From positions 94,644,867 to 94,708,866 of the forward strand of contig CM047817.1 of the NCBI GenBank assembly GCA_026214975.1: DNA of 64,000 nt. Direction: 5' to 3'. Position numbers and translations under genes: made by a program. The notes below the pieces were generated by a model that saw nothing but the letters and a program-made list of their open reading frames with translations, did not search any database and had not been told where the DNA came from. Source of the stretch: Gentiana macrophylla (taxonomy: Eukaryota; Streptophyta; Magnoliopsida; Gentianales; Gentianaceae). Shown here in pieces: positions 10,959-21,862 of this stretch (the stretch's first letter is position 1; each line of letters opens with the position of its first letter).

Positions 10959-12385
10959 TTGACTAGTACGGTGTCAGGAGTCCTGGAACAAAATTTGGCG
11001 GGAAAAATAGGCAAGAATTTTTTTTGTGTTTTCGTGACTAGTACGGTGTCAGGAGTCCTGGAACAAAATTTGATTTTACCAGGAAAATTTTTGCCTCATT
11101 TTCCACGAAATTTGGCGGGAAAAATAGATTTTTTTTCTCTTTGTGAGTTAAACACGAGTGAACGTGAGTTAAGTCACCATAAGCCTCACGCTATGGCTAA
11201 TGATAAACTACTCCGGAAAGCTCTCGACGACAAAATTGCTCAGGCAATCGAAACCACACGGCAAGATATTGCTGATGAACTTGAACGAGAACTGGCTCAA
11301 GCAAATGCTCAAATGTCTGACAAATTTGAACGAGCACTGGCTCAAGCAAATGCTCAAATGTCTGACAAAATTGACACAGTTCGTGACGATTCCCAACGTC
11401 GCCATGCTGAATATGAACGTAAACATCAGGACGTTCTGAATGTCATCCATGCACTTACACTTGAAATATGTCAACGGCCAACCGAGGTAAATTCCCCCCA
11501 ACCTGACCGTGTTGTTGATGCAGGTCGAGCTCTCATTCCCAACGATACTGGGGTTGTCCAAATTCCCCCACATGACGATTCACGTAATGTGAAATACAAA
11601 ATTCCACCGTTTGATGGTAAGGTGATCCGGACGGTATTTAGCTTGGGAGATGAAAGTTTCTCAAGTTTTCTCTTGCACAAATTTTAGTGATGCTAAACAG
11701 TACAACTTGCGACGATGGAGTTTACCGACACGGCCATGCATTGGTGGGACCAACTCGTGCCCAACGTCGAAGAAGACGAGATGGTGAGATCACTTCATGG
11801 GCGGTGCTCAAATAGATTATGAAGCAACAATGGGTACCTACTCATTACTATAGGGATCGGCTCATGAAGTTACAAACGTTACGACAAGGAAATCGCACCG
11901 TAGGAGTTTGATGAAGATTTGCGCCTCGTTACGCTTAAAGCCAATGTAGAAGAGGATGACGAAGCGACAATGCAAATGCGTTTCCAATGTGGCCTTCGAC
12001 CGATATTTCTTGCCACGTCGAATTACGTAATTATCGCACCAAAGCCGAGCTTCTACAAGGTGCAATCATGGTGCAAAAGCGCTTGGTGAACGGGCTGCAT
12101 ATAAAGCTTCTTATGGTAACACTCGCTCTACTTATTCTTCTTTTGGACGAGGTACTACATCTTCGTGTTCTAATGTTTCCAATCACCTAATACACGTCCT
12201 AAAGATGATTTTAAACCACGTAAATTGAATTATCCTTATTCTGATGCTAAGACGAAAGACATGCGTGAAAAGGGTACTCTTAGTGTTGAGCGTGCGCGTG
12301 ATATGGCTTGTTTTAGGTGTCGTGGTAGAGGTCATTATGCTCGTGATTGTCCTAATAAGTGTGTTTTAAGAAATTTGTTGGTGTT
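10959..12385 (+). pseudogene. gag of element B, broken
   Basis: The likely authentic start is the ATG at 11193 (MANDKLLRKALDDKI); the open frame extends upstream to 10959 through an imperfectly duplicated leader in which ACTAGTACGGTGTCAGGAGT occurs twice (about 10962 and 11038). A coiled-coil-like tract follows, with an internal 13-residue duplication (ERALAQANAQMSDK). After KIPPFDGK the frame is lost at about 11625, and the gag core reappears in other frames (FTDTAMHWWDQL near 11715). A CCHC zinc knuckle, C-F-R-C-R-G-R-G-H-Y-A-R-D-C, is readable near 12309-12350. Nucleocapsid function is expected from the family, but this copy is not translatable as one protein. Confidence 0.8.
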
Positions 12386-12527
12386 GAGTTAGAACCTCAT
12401 GACTTTGAATCGGACTCCGACAAGGATGATAATAAGCGCACATAGTGATAGCGATGATGATAATTTGCTTGCATGTTAGTGCTACTTCTTATTATGGTTC
12501 GGTGTATGTGGTGTTTTACAACGTGTA

Positions 12528-12965
12528 TTGGCTGCACAAACTAAAATTGATGACAATATGCGTGATAACATTTTTCAATCCACGTGTGGTATTGGGGGTA
12601 GAACTTGTAACTTGATTATTGATTCGGTAGTTGCACTAATGTGGTTAGTACGTTACTTGTTGAGACTTTGCGTATTCCCACATTACCACACCCCCAAACC
12701 CTATCAACTACAATGGTTGAGTGATGAAGGGGAAACACGCGTCACATCACAAGCACTCATTAATTTTCAGATTGGTAAATTTCATGATGAGGTCCTTTGT
12801 GATGTTCTTCCTATGCACGTCACACACCTACTTTTAGGTCGTCCATGGCAATTTGATAGACGTGTTTCTTATGATGGCTACCTAAACCGTTACTCATCGC
12901 TTTATAAAGGCAAGACCATTGTTTTGTACCCAATGACCCCTAAGAAGCACATGATGAAAACTTAA
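12528..12965 (+). pseudogene. Protease of element B with a frameshift at the active site
   Basis: The frame reads through the retropepsin approach strand (GIGGRTCNLIIDS), but the catalytic Asp-Ser-Gly is lost: directly after Asp-Ser the frame slips by one base (12625-12630). The residues that normally follow are visible only in another frame, and the original frame returns near a run of C's about 70 bp later. Downstream, PYQLQWLSDEGETRVTSQ and HLLLGRPWQFDRRV are well kept and match chromovirus proteases. The enzyme encoded here should therefore be inactive. Confidence 0.8.
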
Positions 12966-13195
12966 GATGACGGCTTTCCGGTTGCGTCACCAAGCATCAC
13001 AAAATGCTAATAAAGCCGTGGGTAAGGAAGGGGTTGTAGCTAAGGTAGATAAGGCTGAATCTGCTCCTAAAGTTAATAAACAAGGTAAGCACGCCACCTC
13101 ACACACTAGTAAGGTCAATCGGAATTTAATGATAAAGGCCGTAGGGCCGGAAATCCAATTTATATTCTCGTGCTTAAAAATTCGACTCCTACCCC

Positions 13196-14173
13196 TTGCT
13201 TACTTTCTATATCCGATTTAACCAATTCTCTCCTAGTGCGATTTATTCTGCTTTTGCGAGAATTCAAGGATGTCTTTCCGGAGGAGGAACCCAGGGGCTG
13301 CCACCAATAAGAGGAGTGGAGCATCAAATCAACTTTATACCCGGTTCGATGCTACCAAACCGGACAGCCTATAGAGCCAACCCCACGGAGATCAGGGAGA
13401 TACAAAAGCAAGTTGAGGAGCTGTTAGAAAAGGGAAAGATTCGCGAGTCCATGAGCCCTTGTGTAGTTCCAGTCATTGTAGTCCCCAAGAAGACGGGAGA
13501 ATGGCGTATGTGCACAGATTGTCGCGCCATCAACCAAATAACGGTAAAGTATCGATATCCTATCCCTAGACTAGATGATATGCTTGATAATTTGCATGGT
13601 AGTCGTTTCTTTACAAAAATTGATTTGAAGAGTGGCTACTATCAAGTACGTATTCGGGAGGGTGATGAGTGGAAAACAGCTTTTAAAACCACTTTTGGCT
13701 TGTATGGGTGGCTTGTAATGCCATTTGGTTTAACTAATGCACCTTCCACGTTTATGAGACTTATGAATGAGGTCCTTAGGGAATTTATAAATCGGTTTGT
13801 AGTTGTGTACTTCGATGATATACTTATTTATAGCACTACATTTGATGATCATGTTGAACATTTGAAGGCTGTTTTGCACACACTTAGAGAACACAAATTA
13901 TATGCTAATCTCAAAAAGTGTAATTTTTGTTTGGAGAGTGTTGTCTTTCTTGGCTTTGTTGTTAGCACTAAAGGTGTGGAAGTGGACCAAGAAAAGATCA
14001 AGGCAATACAAGAGTGGCCTGAACCTTCCACGGCTGCACAAGTACGTAGTTTCCATGGCCTTGCAAGCTTCTATAGACGTTTTGTGAAGGATTCACTCCA
14101 TTGCAGCTCCCTCAATGAGCTCGTCAAAAGAATGCACCATTTGTGTGGGAACAATGTCACAGGAAGCTTTTGA
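13196..14173 (+). CDS. Reverse transcriptase segment of element B
   Basis: This is the longest intact frame of the element (325 codons as listed; authentic RT starts within it). Motifs in order: VEELLEKGKIRESMSPC, WRMCTDCRAINQITVKYRYP, FTKIDLKSGYYQV (first catalytic Asp), VMPFGLTNAPSTFMRLM, and VVVYFDDILIYS (catalytic Asp pair), then LGFVVSTKGVEVD and IQEWPEPST of the thumb. The last residues after RRFVKDS are frameshifted. The wording fits the CRM/Reina part of the chromoviruses. It would copy element RNA into cDNA in the particle, but it lies in a broken pol. Confidence 0.9.
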   Translation: MLTFYIRFNQFSPSAIYSAFARIQGCLSGGGTQGLPPIRGVEHQINFIPGSMLPNRTAYRANPTEIREIQKQVEELLEKGKIRESMSPCVVPVIVVPKKTGEWRMCTDCRAINQITVKYRYPIPRLDDMLDNLHGSRFFTKIDLKSGYYQVRIREGDEWKTAFKTTFGLYGWLVMPFGLTNAPSTFMRLMNEVLREFINRFVVVYFDDILIYSTTFDDHVEHLKAVLHTLREHKLYANLKKCNFCLESVVFLGFVVSTKGVEVDQEKIKAIQEWPEPSTAAQVRSFHGLASFYRRFVKDSLHCSSLNELVKRMHHLCGNNVTGSF

Positions 14174-14175
14174 AA

Positions 14176-14620
14176 CTCTTAAGTCTATGCTTATTTCTGC
14201 GCTTTATACTTGCATTACTCCGATTTTAATAAGATGTTCCAACTTGAATGTGATGCATCGGGTGTGGGGATTGGTGGTGTTTTAATACAAGAAAGTAGGC
14301 TGTTTGCGTGCTTTAGTGAGAAACTTAAAGGGGCTGCACTTAATTATTCTACGTGATGATAAAGAGTTGTATGCGTTGGTACGTTGTTTACAAACATGGC
14401 AAAGATTATCTAAGGCCACGTGAATTCACCATCCACACCGATCACGAGTCTATCAAGTACTTAAAAGGCAAGGGAAACTGAATAAGCGCCATATAAGATG
14501 GGTTGAGTTTATAGAGTCATTTCCATATGTGATTAAGTATAAGAAGGGTAAGGATAACATAGTTCTTTGATGCCTTATCTAGGCGTTATTCTTTTATCAC
14601 TTCTATGCAAACCAAGTTGT
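14176..14620 (+). pseudogene. RNase H of element B, fragmented
   Basis: Pieces in several frames: FQLECDASGVGIGGVL (catalytic Asp region), [27 protein letters not shown], and [21 protein letters not shown]. At least two frameshifts and a stop (near 14354) separate them. In the family this domain degrades the RNA strand of the RNA-DNA hybrid. It is continuous in position with the RT upstream and the integrase downstream. Confidence 0.75.
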
Positions 14621-15730
14621 TAGGATTTGAATCTATTAAGCATATGTATGAACATGACGTTGATTTTGGGAAAATATTTGCTGCGTGTCCTTCTCGTGAT
14701 CAACCTTGAATATTCTATTTTCGATGGATTCCTTTACAAGAATGCTAAGTTATGTGTCCCTCGTTGTTCTATCGTGAGTTGTTTGTTAAGGAGACTCATG
14801 GGGAGGTTTGATGGGACATTTTGGAGTAGATAAGACCTTAGACATGCTTAAGCAACATTTTTATTGGCCTAAGATGAAATCGATGTGGTTAAATATTGTT
14901 CTTCGTGTTTAGTTTGCAAGCATGCTAAGGCTGAGTCACAACCACATGGGTTATACACACCACTTCCTATTCCCACTTCACCTTGGGTGATCTTTCCATG
15001 GACTTTGTCTTAGGTTTGCCACGAACTAGGAATGGTCATGATTCGATTTTTGTGGTTGTTGATAGAATGTCTAAGATGGCACATTTCATTGCATGTCATA
15101 AGACTAATGATGCTTCGCTATTGCTTTGACTTGTTCTTTAAGGAAATAGTACGTTTGCATGGTGTGCCTAGATCCATAGTTAGTGACCGCGATACCAAGT
15201 TTATTAGCCACTTTTGGAGAGTGTTATGGAAGAAACTGGGTACATCCTTGTTATATTCCACTTCTTTTCACCCACAAACCGATGGTCAAACAGAGGTTAC
15301 CAATCAGACTTTGGGTCGATTACTTAGAATCTGTGGTGGGTAAGAACCTTAGGGCGTGGAAAACGTGTCTTCCATTTGTTGAATTTGCTTATAATCGTGC
15401 TCCTCACTCGCCTACTAAGGCTGCACCGCTTGAAGTTGCTTATGGTTTTTTACCTCTCTGCTCCTTTCGAGTTTGTTCCTCTTCCTACAGTACACACGTG
15501 AGCTTGGATCTGAAGACAAAGCCGCACTTGTTCGTGAATTGCATACTAAAGCTCGTTTGGAGGTTGAAAAAGCTACGGAGCGGTATCTCAAGCAGGCTAA
15601 TAAAGGGCGCAAGGAAATGATCTTCAAATCAGGAGATTGGGTATGGCTGTACTTACGCAAGGAGCGTTTTCCACATCACCGGAAGAGCAAGCTGAATTAC
15701 CGAGCTGATGGACCATTTCAAGTGCTATGA
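14620..15730 (+). pseudogene. Integrase of element B, fragmented
   Basis: The zinc-binding part is readable near 14810-14925 ([18 protein letters not shown], then C-x-x-C before KHAKAESQ). The catalytic core shows the three acidic residues: Asp in MDFVLGLP (near 14998), Asp in SDRDTKF (15182), and Glu in QTEVTNQ (15286). Frames change near 15000, 15320 and 15470. The C-terminal part (15473-15730) keeps a GDWVWLYLRKERFP motif and ends with a stop near 15728. I see no convincing chromodomain after it. Confidence 0.8.
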
Positions 15731-15778
15731 AAGGTGAATGACAACGCCTATGTCATAGATTTGCCACCAGATTGAACA

Positions 15779-16057
15779 ATGTCTTCAACAATCAACGTTA
15801 AGGACTTGTCCCCGTTTGATGATCCTCATCATGATCTGAGGTCAGATCCTTCCGAACCGGGAGGGAATGATGCACTCCAAGATGATCAGCCACGCATTCA
15901 CAATCCCAAGGATCCTATTATTGTTCGAGATGGACCTATTACACGTTTTCAAGAGAAGAAGGCTCGAGAAGCTTATGCAAAGCTGGTCCAAGACGTTGAG
16001 GCCTCGAGGATTGATGATCCAACTACTCAAAGTCTATTCATTGCGGATTGGGCTTAA
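15779..16057 (+). CDS. C-terminal integrase tail of element B, running into the 3' LTR
   Basis: A 92-codon open frame starts with NVKDLSPFDDPHHD, the usual end of chromovirus integrase, passes the polypurine tract, enters the 3' LTR at 15868, and continues for about 190 bp as a charged segment containing GPITRFQEKKAREAYAKLV. In some CRM elements the integrase C-terminal targeting (CR) motif is known to be encoded partly by the LTR, and this arrangement fits. It is separated from the integrase body by stops at 15728 and just before 15779. Confidence 0.6.
   Translation: MSSTINVKDLSPFDDPHHDLRSDPSEPGGNDALQDDQPRIHNPKDPIIVRDGPITRFQEKKAREAYAKLVQDVEASRIDDPTTQSLFIADWA
15856..15867 (+). promoter_or_regulatory. 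Polypurine tract of element B
   Basis: CCGGGAGGGAA abuts the 3' LTR start and is the expected plus-strand priming site. Confidence 0.65.
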
Positions 16058-16556
16058 TGTGCAAAAGGCCCAAGTATGGGGCGTTTTATGCATCGTGTTT
16101 GCTGAATATTTTTATGGACTTTTAATTATGCTATTTTTAATTAGGCTTCTTTTATTTAATTAGGAAGTAATATTCAGCCCAACCGATAAAGTGGCGCCTC
16201 CTTTCTTTAGGAATTAGGTTTCGATTTTGCTATTTATAGTTGTCAGACTTGAACATATTATGCAGATTATTTTGGAGATTAAACCTTAGTTTTTAAATCG
16301 AGAAACTTTTCAGAGATTGGAGTTTCTTTCAATTATTCTGAGATAGAATAGTTGGGTGGTTTTCCTGAGATAGGATTATCACGAGGCAATAATCAGAGAT
16401 TGATTATTGTTGTTACTTTCGTTTTATTTCCAAATAGTCCACGTTTTATACAATCAGATCGAAAAACCCTAGCTCGAATTCATATAAGCTTTAGTCAATT
16501 GCTGAATCAATAAAAGTCAAAGCTTTGATCTAGATCCTACAATCAGTTTGCTATCA
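15868..16556 (+). repeat. 3' LTR of element B
   Basis: It matches the 5' LTR nearly base for base and ends TTTGCTATCA; the duplicated target ATAGG follows at 16557. Confidence 0.93.
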
Positions 16557-17110
16557 ATAGGATCGCAGGTTTTGAAAATTGAGTTTTTTGGACGCCTATT
16601 CAGGCTATCACCAAGTCAAAATGGCAGACGACGACAAAGAGCTGACTGCCTTCAGGGCCGCCGGCGGAATCTGTTACTATGAAATGATGCCATTTGGTCT
16701 CAAGAATGTAGGTTCAACGTACCAAATGATGGTGAACCGAGTTTTTATCTCACAAATAGGCAAGAACATGGAGGCTTATATCGACGATATGGTCCTGAAA
16801 TCAAGTCGCCAGGATCACCTGGTGGACCTTCGCGAAACCTTCTCAAATGTAAGAAAACACTCAATGAAACTAAATCCTGCAAAATGCACTTTCGGGGTCC
16901 AGGCAGGAAAGTTTTTGGGCTTCATGGTGAGCCAGAGAGGGATCGAAGCAAATCTGAGAAAATTGAAGCTCGATAAACATGAGCGAGCCGACAAGCGTCA
17001 AGGAAGTACAAAGGCTAAATGGAAGGATAACAGCCCTGGGAAGATTTATCTCAAAATCTACCGAGAAATGCCTACCCTTCTTCAAAATCCTGAAGGGGAT
17101 TAAAACCTTC
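16557..17110 (+). pseudogene. Reverse transcriptase C-terminal half of element A
   Basis: This continues the RT cut at 9640. After the target repeat the frame is shifted by one base near 16585, then SFLDAYSGYHQVKM (first catalytic Asp), MMPFGLKNVGSTYQ, and EAYIDDMVLKS (catalytic Asp pair) are clear, followed by LNPAKCTFGVQAGKFLGFMV. The thumb is frameshifted after about 16950 and resumes in another frame toward RNase H. This wording is typical of Tat elements. Confidence 0.85.
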
Positions 17111-17620
17111 TCATGGACAGGGGAGTGCTCGTAGGCCTTCAAAGAACTCAAGGCTTACCTCTCATGCCCGCCATTGTTAACCAGACCAACGGTCGGAGAT
17201 GTTTTGCTTCTGTACTTAGCGGCCTCGGATAGGGCTGTCGCCGCAGCACTTATCAAGGAGGGCACCTCGCAAAAGCCTATTTATTATGTTTCTAAGGCTC
17301 TCAGGCCAGTAGAAAGTCGCTATTTTAATATCGAAAAGTTAGCTTACTGCGTTGTCATAGCCGCCCGAAAATTAAGAACTTACTTTTCATCGCATTCCAA
17401 TATAGTCTTATCAGACGCACCACTACGACAAGTCCTCCACAAGCCGGACTTGTCAGGTCACTTGCTACTGTAGGCCATCGAGCTCACTGAATTCGACATC
17501 CGGTATGAACCTCGAAAAGCTATTAAAGCTCAGGCATTGCCTGACTTTATCGCAGAAACAAGTTTCAACGAAGAGGCCTGGCAACATGCCAACACAAAAC
17601 ATGGCCACAACAAAATGACA
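17105..17620 (+). pseudogene. First RNase H of element A
   Basis: An open stretch at 17174-17473 contains LLLYLAASDRAVAAALI, KPIYYVSKALRPVESRYF, and EKLAYCVVIAARKLRTYF, the standard RNase H that follows RT. A stop at 17471 interrupts it just before AIELTEFDIRYEPRKAIKAQ. The usual catalytic Asp position reads Ala-Ala-Ser-Asp here, as in many Tat elements, where this copy of the domain is often degenerate. Confidence 0.75.
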
Positions 17621-17639
17621 ACCACAGCGGACGAGCCCT

Positions 17640-18050
17640 AGCGGCCAACTCACTGTTGGCAGCTCTACGTCGATGGCGCTGCTAGCCATAAGGGATGCGG
17701 TGCAGGGATCATCCTATTAGAACCAGGTACCTCGGAGGAGATCGAGAAGGCTCTGAGTTTTGATTTCACTGCATCAAATAATCAAGCTGAGTATGAAGCA
17801 GTCATCGCCAGGCTTAAGCTCGCCAAGGCCATGAAAGTCGAAAATGTGCAGTATTTTGCGATTCACAGTTGGTAGTCAATCAGGTGACCGGATCTTTCGG
17901 CATCCATTGCGAAATCTTGCAAAAATATATTGATCTCATCAAAAAACTGGAGAGAAGCTTCAAATACTGCAAATTCACCAACATCACTCGAGATGACAAT
18001 CACCGAGTAGATTACTTGTCCAAGCTAACTAGCGACGACGAAATTAGCAA
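17640..18050 (+). pseudogene. Second RNase H (aRNH type) of element A
   Basis: After a stop near 17640, the frame reads WQLYVDGAASHKGCGAGIIL, then FTASNNQAEYEAVIARLKLA, a break near 17865, then NQVTGSFGIHCEILQKY and DDNHRVDYLSKLT. The D-G-A, N-N-Q-A-E-Y-E-A and late Asp form the acid pattern of an active RNase H fold. A second, archaeal-type RNase H downstream of the first is a reported feature of Tat-clade elements and is the strongest evidence for this clade here. Confidence 0.75.
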
Positions 18051-18059
18051 TCCAACAAT

Positions 18060-19365
18060 CATGGTGGAGCATCTGTCAGGACCCGCTATCGACATAGTTG
18101 AGGTAATGGACTTCCGACCCGCTAACCTTTGTTGGATTGACATAATGAAGGCTTATATTGGCTCTGAAGAACTCTCTGATAACCCAAACGAGGCTAAAGC
18201 CCTGGTCAGAAGAGCCGCCAGATACACCATTTTAGACAACATTTTGTATCGAAGATCGTTCTCTAAACCTCTACTACGGTGCGTACGACCTGAAGAGGTT
18301 GACGGAGTCCTCACAGAACTACACGAGGGGATGTGCGGAGGCCACCCGGCTAATCGCACTCTCGCTCAGAAAATTTTATTGGCTGGGTACTACTGGCCGA
18401 AGCTCGCAGAGGACACCAGAGCATATGCCAAAGCATGCGACGTATGTCAGAAATTTGCGGATATCCCCAGGCTACCGTCAGTCGAGCAAAGCATCGTCGT
18501 TGCCTCCTGGCCATTCGACATGTGGGCCATCGACCTCATCGGACCACTGAAAAGTGGGTCGCTCAGGATGCAAATATGTGGTGGTCGCCGTCGACTATTT
18601 CACCAAATGGATCGAGGCCAAATCCTTGGTAAAAATCAACACCAAAGATATAATCTACTTTATGCTCGATCAAGTATGGACAAGATTTGGCGTCCCTAGA
18701 GTGATGGTATCAGATCACGGGCCGCAGTTAAGAAAGGAGTTCGACGCATTCTGCAGAGAAAATAACGTCAAACATTGGCAGTCATCAGTATGCTATCCGC
18801 AGGGAAATGGTCAGGCCGAAAACGCCAACAAACAAGTACTAAGCGTGCTAAAAAAGAGTTTGGGGGAACAGGCGTGCCATTGGCCAGATCACCTGCCAGC
18901 GGCCCTATGGGCGCTCAGAACGTCGTGAAAAACAACTACAGGGGAAACTCCCTTCGCTTTGACTTATGGATTGAAAGCTATGGCCCAGTAGAAATAGCCC
19001 TACCAAGTCTAAGGGTCTCCAATTTCAGCGAAGCAGATAATCCGCTGACCCGAAAGCTTGACCTTGATTTAGCAGAAGAGCGGCGGATCCAGTCTTATGG
19101 CCGTTTGCTCAATTGTAAACAGGCAGCCAAGCGCTACCACGACAGACACATTCGTGATCATCACTTCCCTGTGGGAGATTACGTTTTGCACAAAAGACAG
19201 GACACGGGCCACAAGGCCAAGAAAGGAAAGCTATCAGAGAATTGGGAGGGCCCGGTACGGGTCGCACGAATAATCAAGAAAGGGACTTACGTGTTAAGTG
19301 ACAACCAAGGTCGCGAATACAACAGGCCTTGGCACGCAGACAATTTGAAAAAATATTACATGTAA
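18060..19365 (+). pseudogene. Integrase of element A
   Basis: The HHCC zinc-binding region is intact (LHEGMCGGHPANRTL, then KACDVCQKF near 18436). The core has Asp in MWAIDLIGPL (18521), Asp in SDHGPQL (18711) and Glu in QAENANK (18812). Frames change near 18555 and 18920. The C-terminal domain (to the stop at 19363) contains KRYHDRHIRDHHFPVGDYV and a GPVRVARIIKKGTYVL strand, ending NRPWHADNLKKYYM. Integrase would insert the cDNA; the shifts make this copy inactive. Confidence 0.82.
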
Positions 19366-19572
19366 GCCGCCTGTCTAAAGCATACAGGTGAAGCATGTGA
19401 AGAGGGAAGCATCAAATAAAAGAGCATCTTCATTAATGATAGGCTATTTCCGGGTTCGCTTATTGCTAGTTTATGTAGTGTAGCTAGGGTGCCGACGCAC
19501 TCACTGGACCGCTGTGGGTTCGATTGAACGAGTAGTTTTTTTTTTAGGCCCCATTTTTTTGGTTAAACCCAA

Positions 19573-20148
19573 TGGAGAACCCGGAAATAACCTATCTGAC
19601 CCACCGGACCAGATAAAGGCCCGCGAACCCGGTGTTGCGATCTTTACCGACCATGTTGATGTCGCTGATTGTCAAACCCCGCCCGGAATACTACTGGATC
19701 AGGGGGCCGACCCGCGACCTCGGACAAAGGTCATGAGAGGCCGCACAAGACTTGATGAGAAGCAGCAAGGAGCAAGAGCAAGGCATAACAACGCCGGCGA
19801 CCTATGCGATCCTAAGAGGTCGCCCCCGAGATATTCTATCCACTTGCAGTCCAGATATTTAAAGTTTACTTAGCTACTAAGTAAACTTAGTGACTAAGCT
19901 GTCATATAACACATGTCCTTACTTAGCTCATAAGCTTCCTTCTCCTATAAAAGGAAGGCTTGTGTAACCTGAGAAAGATATATACATTCTAATAGAAAGC
20001 AGGCGAAAGCTCTGCAAAAACTCCCTCTCATATTCTTCCCATCGCCGTCGTACCTCACCGGCTACCATCCATATAACAACCTACATAAAAGCCAGATATC
20101 CATCAATCATACACCGCTGAACCTCTGATGATGATTTCAACCTCATCA
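19573..20148 (+). repeat. 3' LTR of element A
   Basis: It begins TGGAGAACCCGG and ends CCTCATCA. The first 20-odd bases are preceded, at about 19437-19459, by an inverted copy of the same sequence (GGCTATTTCCGGGTTC). Confidence 0.88.
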
Positions 20149-20185
20149 AAAGCCTACCGTGAAAAATAGGAATGACCCATATGGG

Positions 20186-20214
20186 TTTTATTTATTTATT
20201 TATTTATTTATTTA
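20186..20214. repeat. (TTTA)n microsatellite
   Basis: Seven or so TTTA units lie just outside element A. Confidence 0.9.
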
Positions 20215-21050
20215 TATTTTAATTTTAATTTTTTTTTAACATAATAAATATGTTGTCTTTTCTCATGGACATATATGTCCTTTAATCAATACTTCAATTG
20301 TTTTGAAATTTTAAAGGATTATGGGATATTATTGGGTGGATGGTTAAGGGTCTATAATAACACACATTATGTGACAATTTTTTTAAATGACACTTTTAAG
20401 AAACTGATGTAGTAATATGGGGAAAAAAAAATAAAAAGTTATAATGATAGTATATGTTTAGAGTCTATATACCTCAAAATGTATTAAAATTATAAAATAT
20501 TGTGAATATGCATGTAGTTTTGTCTTTAAAAAAAGAATGATGCCATGGTCAAAGAGGAATCCATCATAATACCAAAAATTATTCGAATGATCATTTGTAG
20601 TATGAACACTACGTACACTTAAGAGTTATTAAGACCTCCCGACCCCCACTCAAATTACCATTTTGCCCTTATAGTCCGTGCTACTACAGATGCAGACAAA
20701 TTATTCTTCCATGTTTTGTCCTTACATTATTAACCTTATATTATAATTGACTAAACTACGGAATTCAAGACAAAACTAGATATATTTGGATACGCAATTC
20801 ATTATTGGACAATTGTAAGAAGTTGATATATTTAATCAATTTATTATGATATTAAAGAAAAATTGTGACAATTGATATGACGTGACGTATAAAACAATAA
20901 TATAATAATTTGAATGATTAAAACTTATGAGGAAGACAAATGTATAAAACAAAATCATAACACAATTGATATACGCAACTATATATAATGATGAAGTTGA
21001 TGCATTCAACGTGAGGGTATGTACAATTCAACAACTTGATCATAATTTTG
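20215..21050. other. AT-rich intergenic DNA
   Basis: No open frame of note, no recognisable element and no tandem structure seen. Confidence 0.5.
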
Positions 21051-21055
21051 GCAAT

Positions 21056-21339
21056 TTTAAGAATATTTATCCAATTTAGAATTATGATAAAATAAAACTA
21101 TGATTCTACTAAAAGTTTTGATGGTATTCGTACTAAAAAAGCTTTCGAAATTCCTATTACAAAAAATATTTAAAAGAAAGGTATGTGATCTGGTGAATTT
21201 AAGAATATTTGTCCAATTTAGAATTATCATAAAATAAAACTATGATTCTACTAAAAGTTTTGATGGTATTCGTACTAAAAATGCTTTCGAAATTCCTATT
21301 AAAAAAAATATTTAAAAGAAAGGTATGTGATCTTTTTGT
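21056..21339. repeat. 142-bp tandem duplication
   Basis: Two direct copies (21056-21197 and 21198-21339) differ at only a few positions. Each begins TTTAAGAATATTT and ends AAAGGTATGTGATCT. No coding potential. Confidence 0.95.
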
Positions 21340-21473
21340 ACTATTTTATAATAGCTTTCGGTTTGAGTTATAATACTGGAAAGGTTTATCAAATACAAAG
21401 TCTGAATAAAAATATAAAATGTCTGAGTTAAGATTGAATGTAAATATTATAAAAAAGATTGAATTTAAATACG

Positions 21474-21604
21474 AGTCGATGCCATAATGACAAAATAAGA
21501 TACAAAATGGGAAAAAGAACAAAAAAAAATAATGGTTGAGAAGGACAAAAAACGCATCATTATTACATGTGTTACTACACGTGGTTGTAGCAACATGTAA
21601 TGAA
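21474..21604 (-). repeat. Dispersed repeat, inverted relative of 39.19-39.30 kb
   Basis: GCCATAATGACAAAATAAGA and the following AATAATGGTTGAGAAGGAC tract are the reverse complement of sequence at 39.23-39.30 kb. The same block contains an imperfect hairpin around TGTTACTACACGTGG / CACACGTAGTAACA. Confidence 0.7.
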
Positions 21605-21862
21605 CACACGTAGTAACACGCTTACTTTGTCTTTTCAACCACTATCTTTTTTCGTGTCTTTTCCTCATTTTAGATCAAAAACAGTCCTTTACGACCTTTA
21701 TAGATAAATACACTAAAATTAGAGAGATGATAATATTTGTATGTTTTTTACCTTGATCCTCTCCAATACTCTTGACCGTGAAATGCAACATTACACACAA
21801 ACCGACGTTGTTTAACCTTTGTGGTCTGCCCTGAGGGCCGGTGACAGATTCACACACTCCAC

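Larger units (their letters stand above)
9641..16556 (+). mobile_element. Ty3/gypsy element B, CRM/Reina-like chromovirus, nested in A
   Basis: A 6,916-bp insertion with 693- and 689-bp LTRs is flanked by a perfect 5-bp target duplication ATAGG (9636-9640 and 16557-16561). It has an initiator-Met-type primer site, gag with a CCHC knuckle, protease, RT with YFDD, RNase H and integrase in the chromovirus order. RT and integrase wording and the C-terminal tail running into the 3' LTR resemble centromeric retrotransposons (CRM), and no clear chromodomain is seen; the clade call is by recall and is not tested by phylogeny. The LTRs differ at roughly ten substitutions plus a few one- or two-base indels, so the insertion is fairly recent yet its frames are already broken. 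Confidence 0.92.
5666..20148 (+). mobile_element. Ty3/gypsy element A, Tat-clade-like, interrupted by element B
   Basis: Paired LTRs (5666-6247 and 19573-20148) enclose a coding region in the order gag, protease, reverse transcriptase, RNase H, second RNase H, integrase. The second RNase H after the first is a known hallmark of the Tat clade (Retand/Ogre relatives). The primer site after the 5' LTR resembles the tRNA-Asp type. Without the nested insertion the element is about 7.6 kb. Frames are broken by several shifts and stops in gag and pol, and the two LTRs differ more than those of the nested element, so it is an old, non-autonomous copy. No clean 5-bp target duplication is visible outside the LTRs, so the exact outer ends are uncertain by a few bases. 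Confidence 0.9.
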
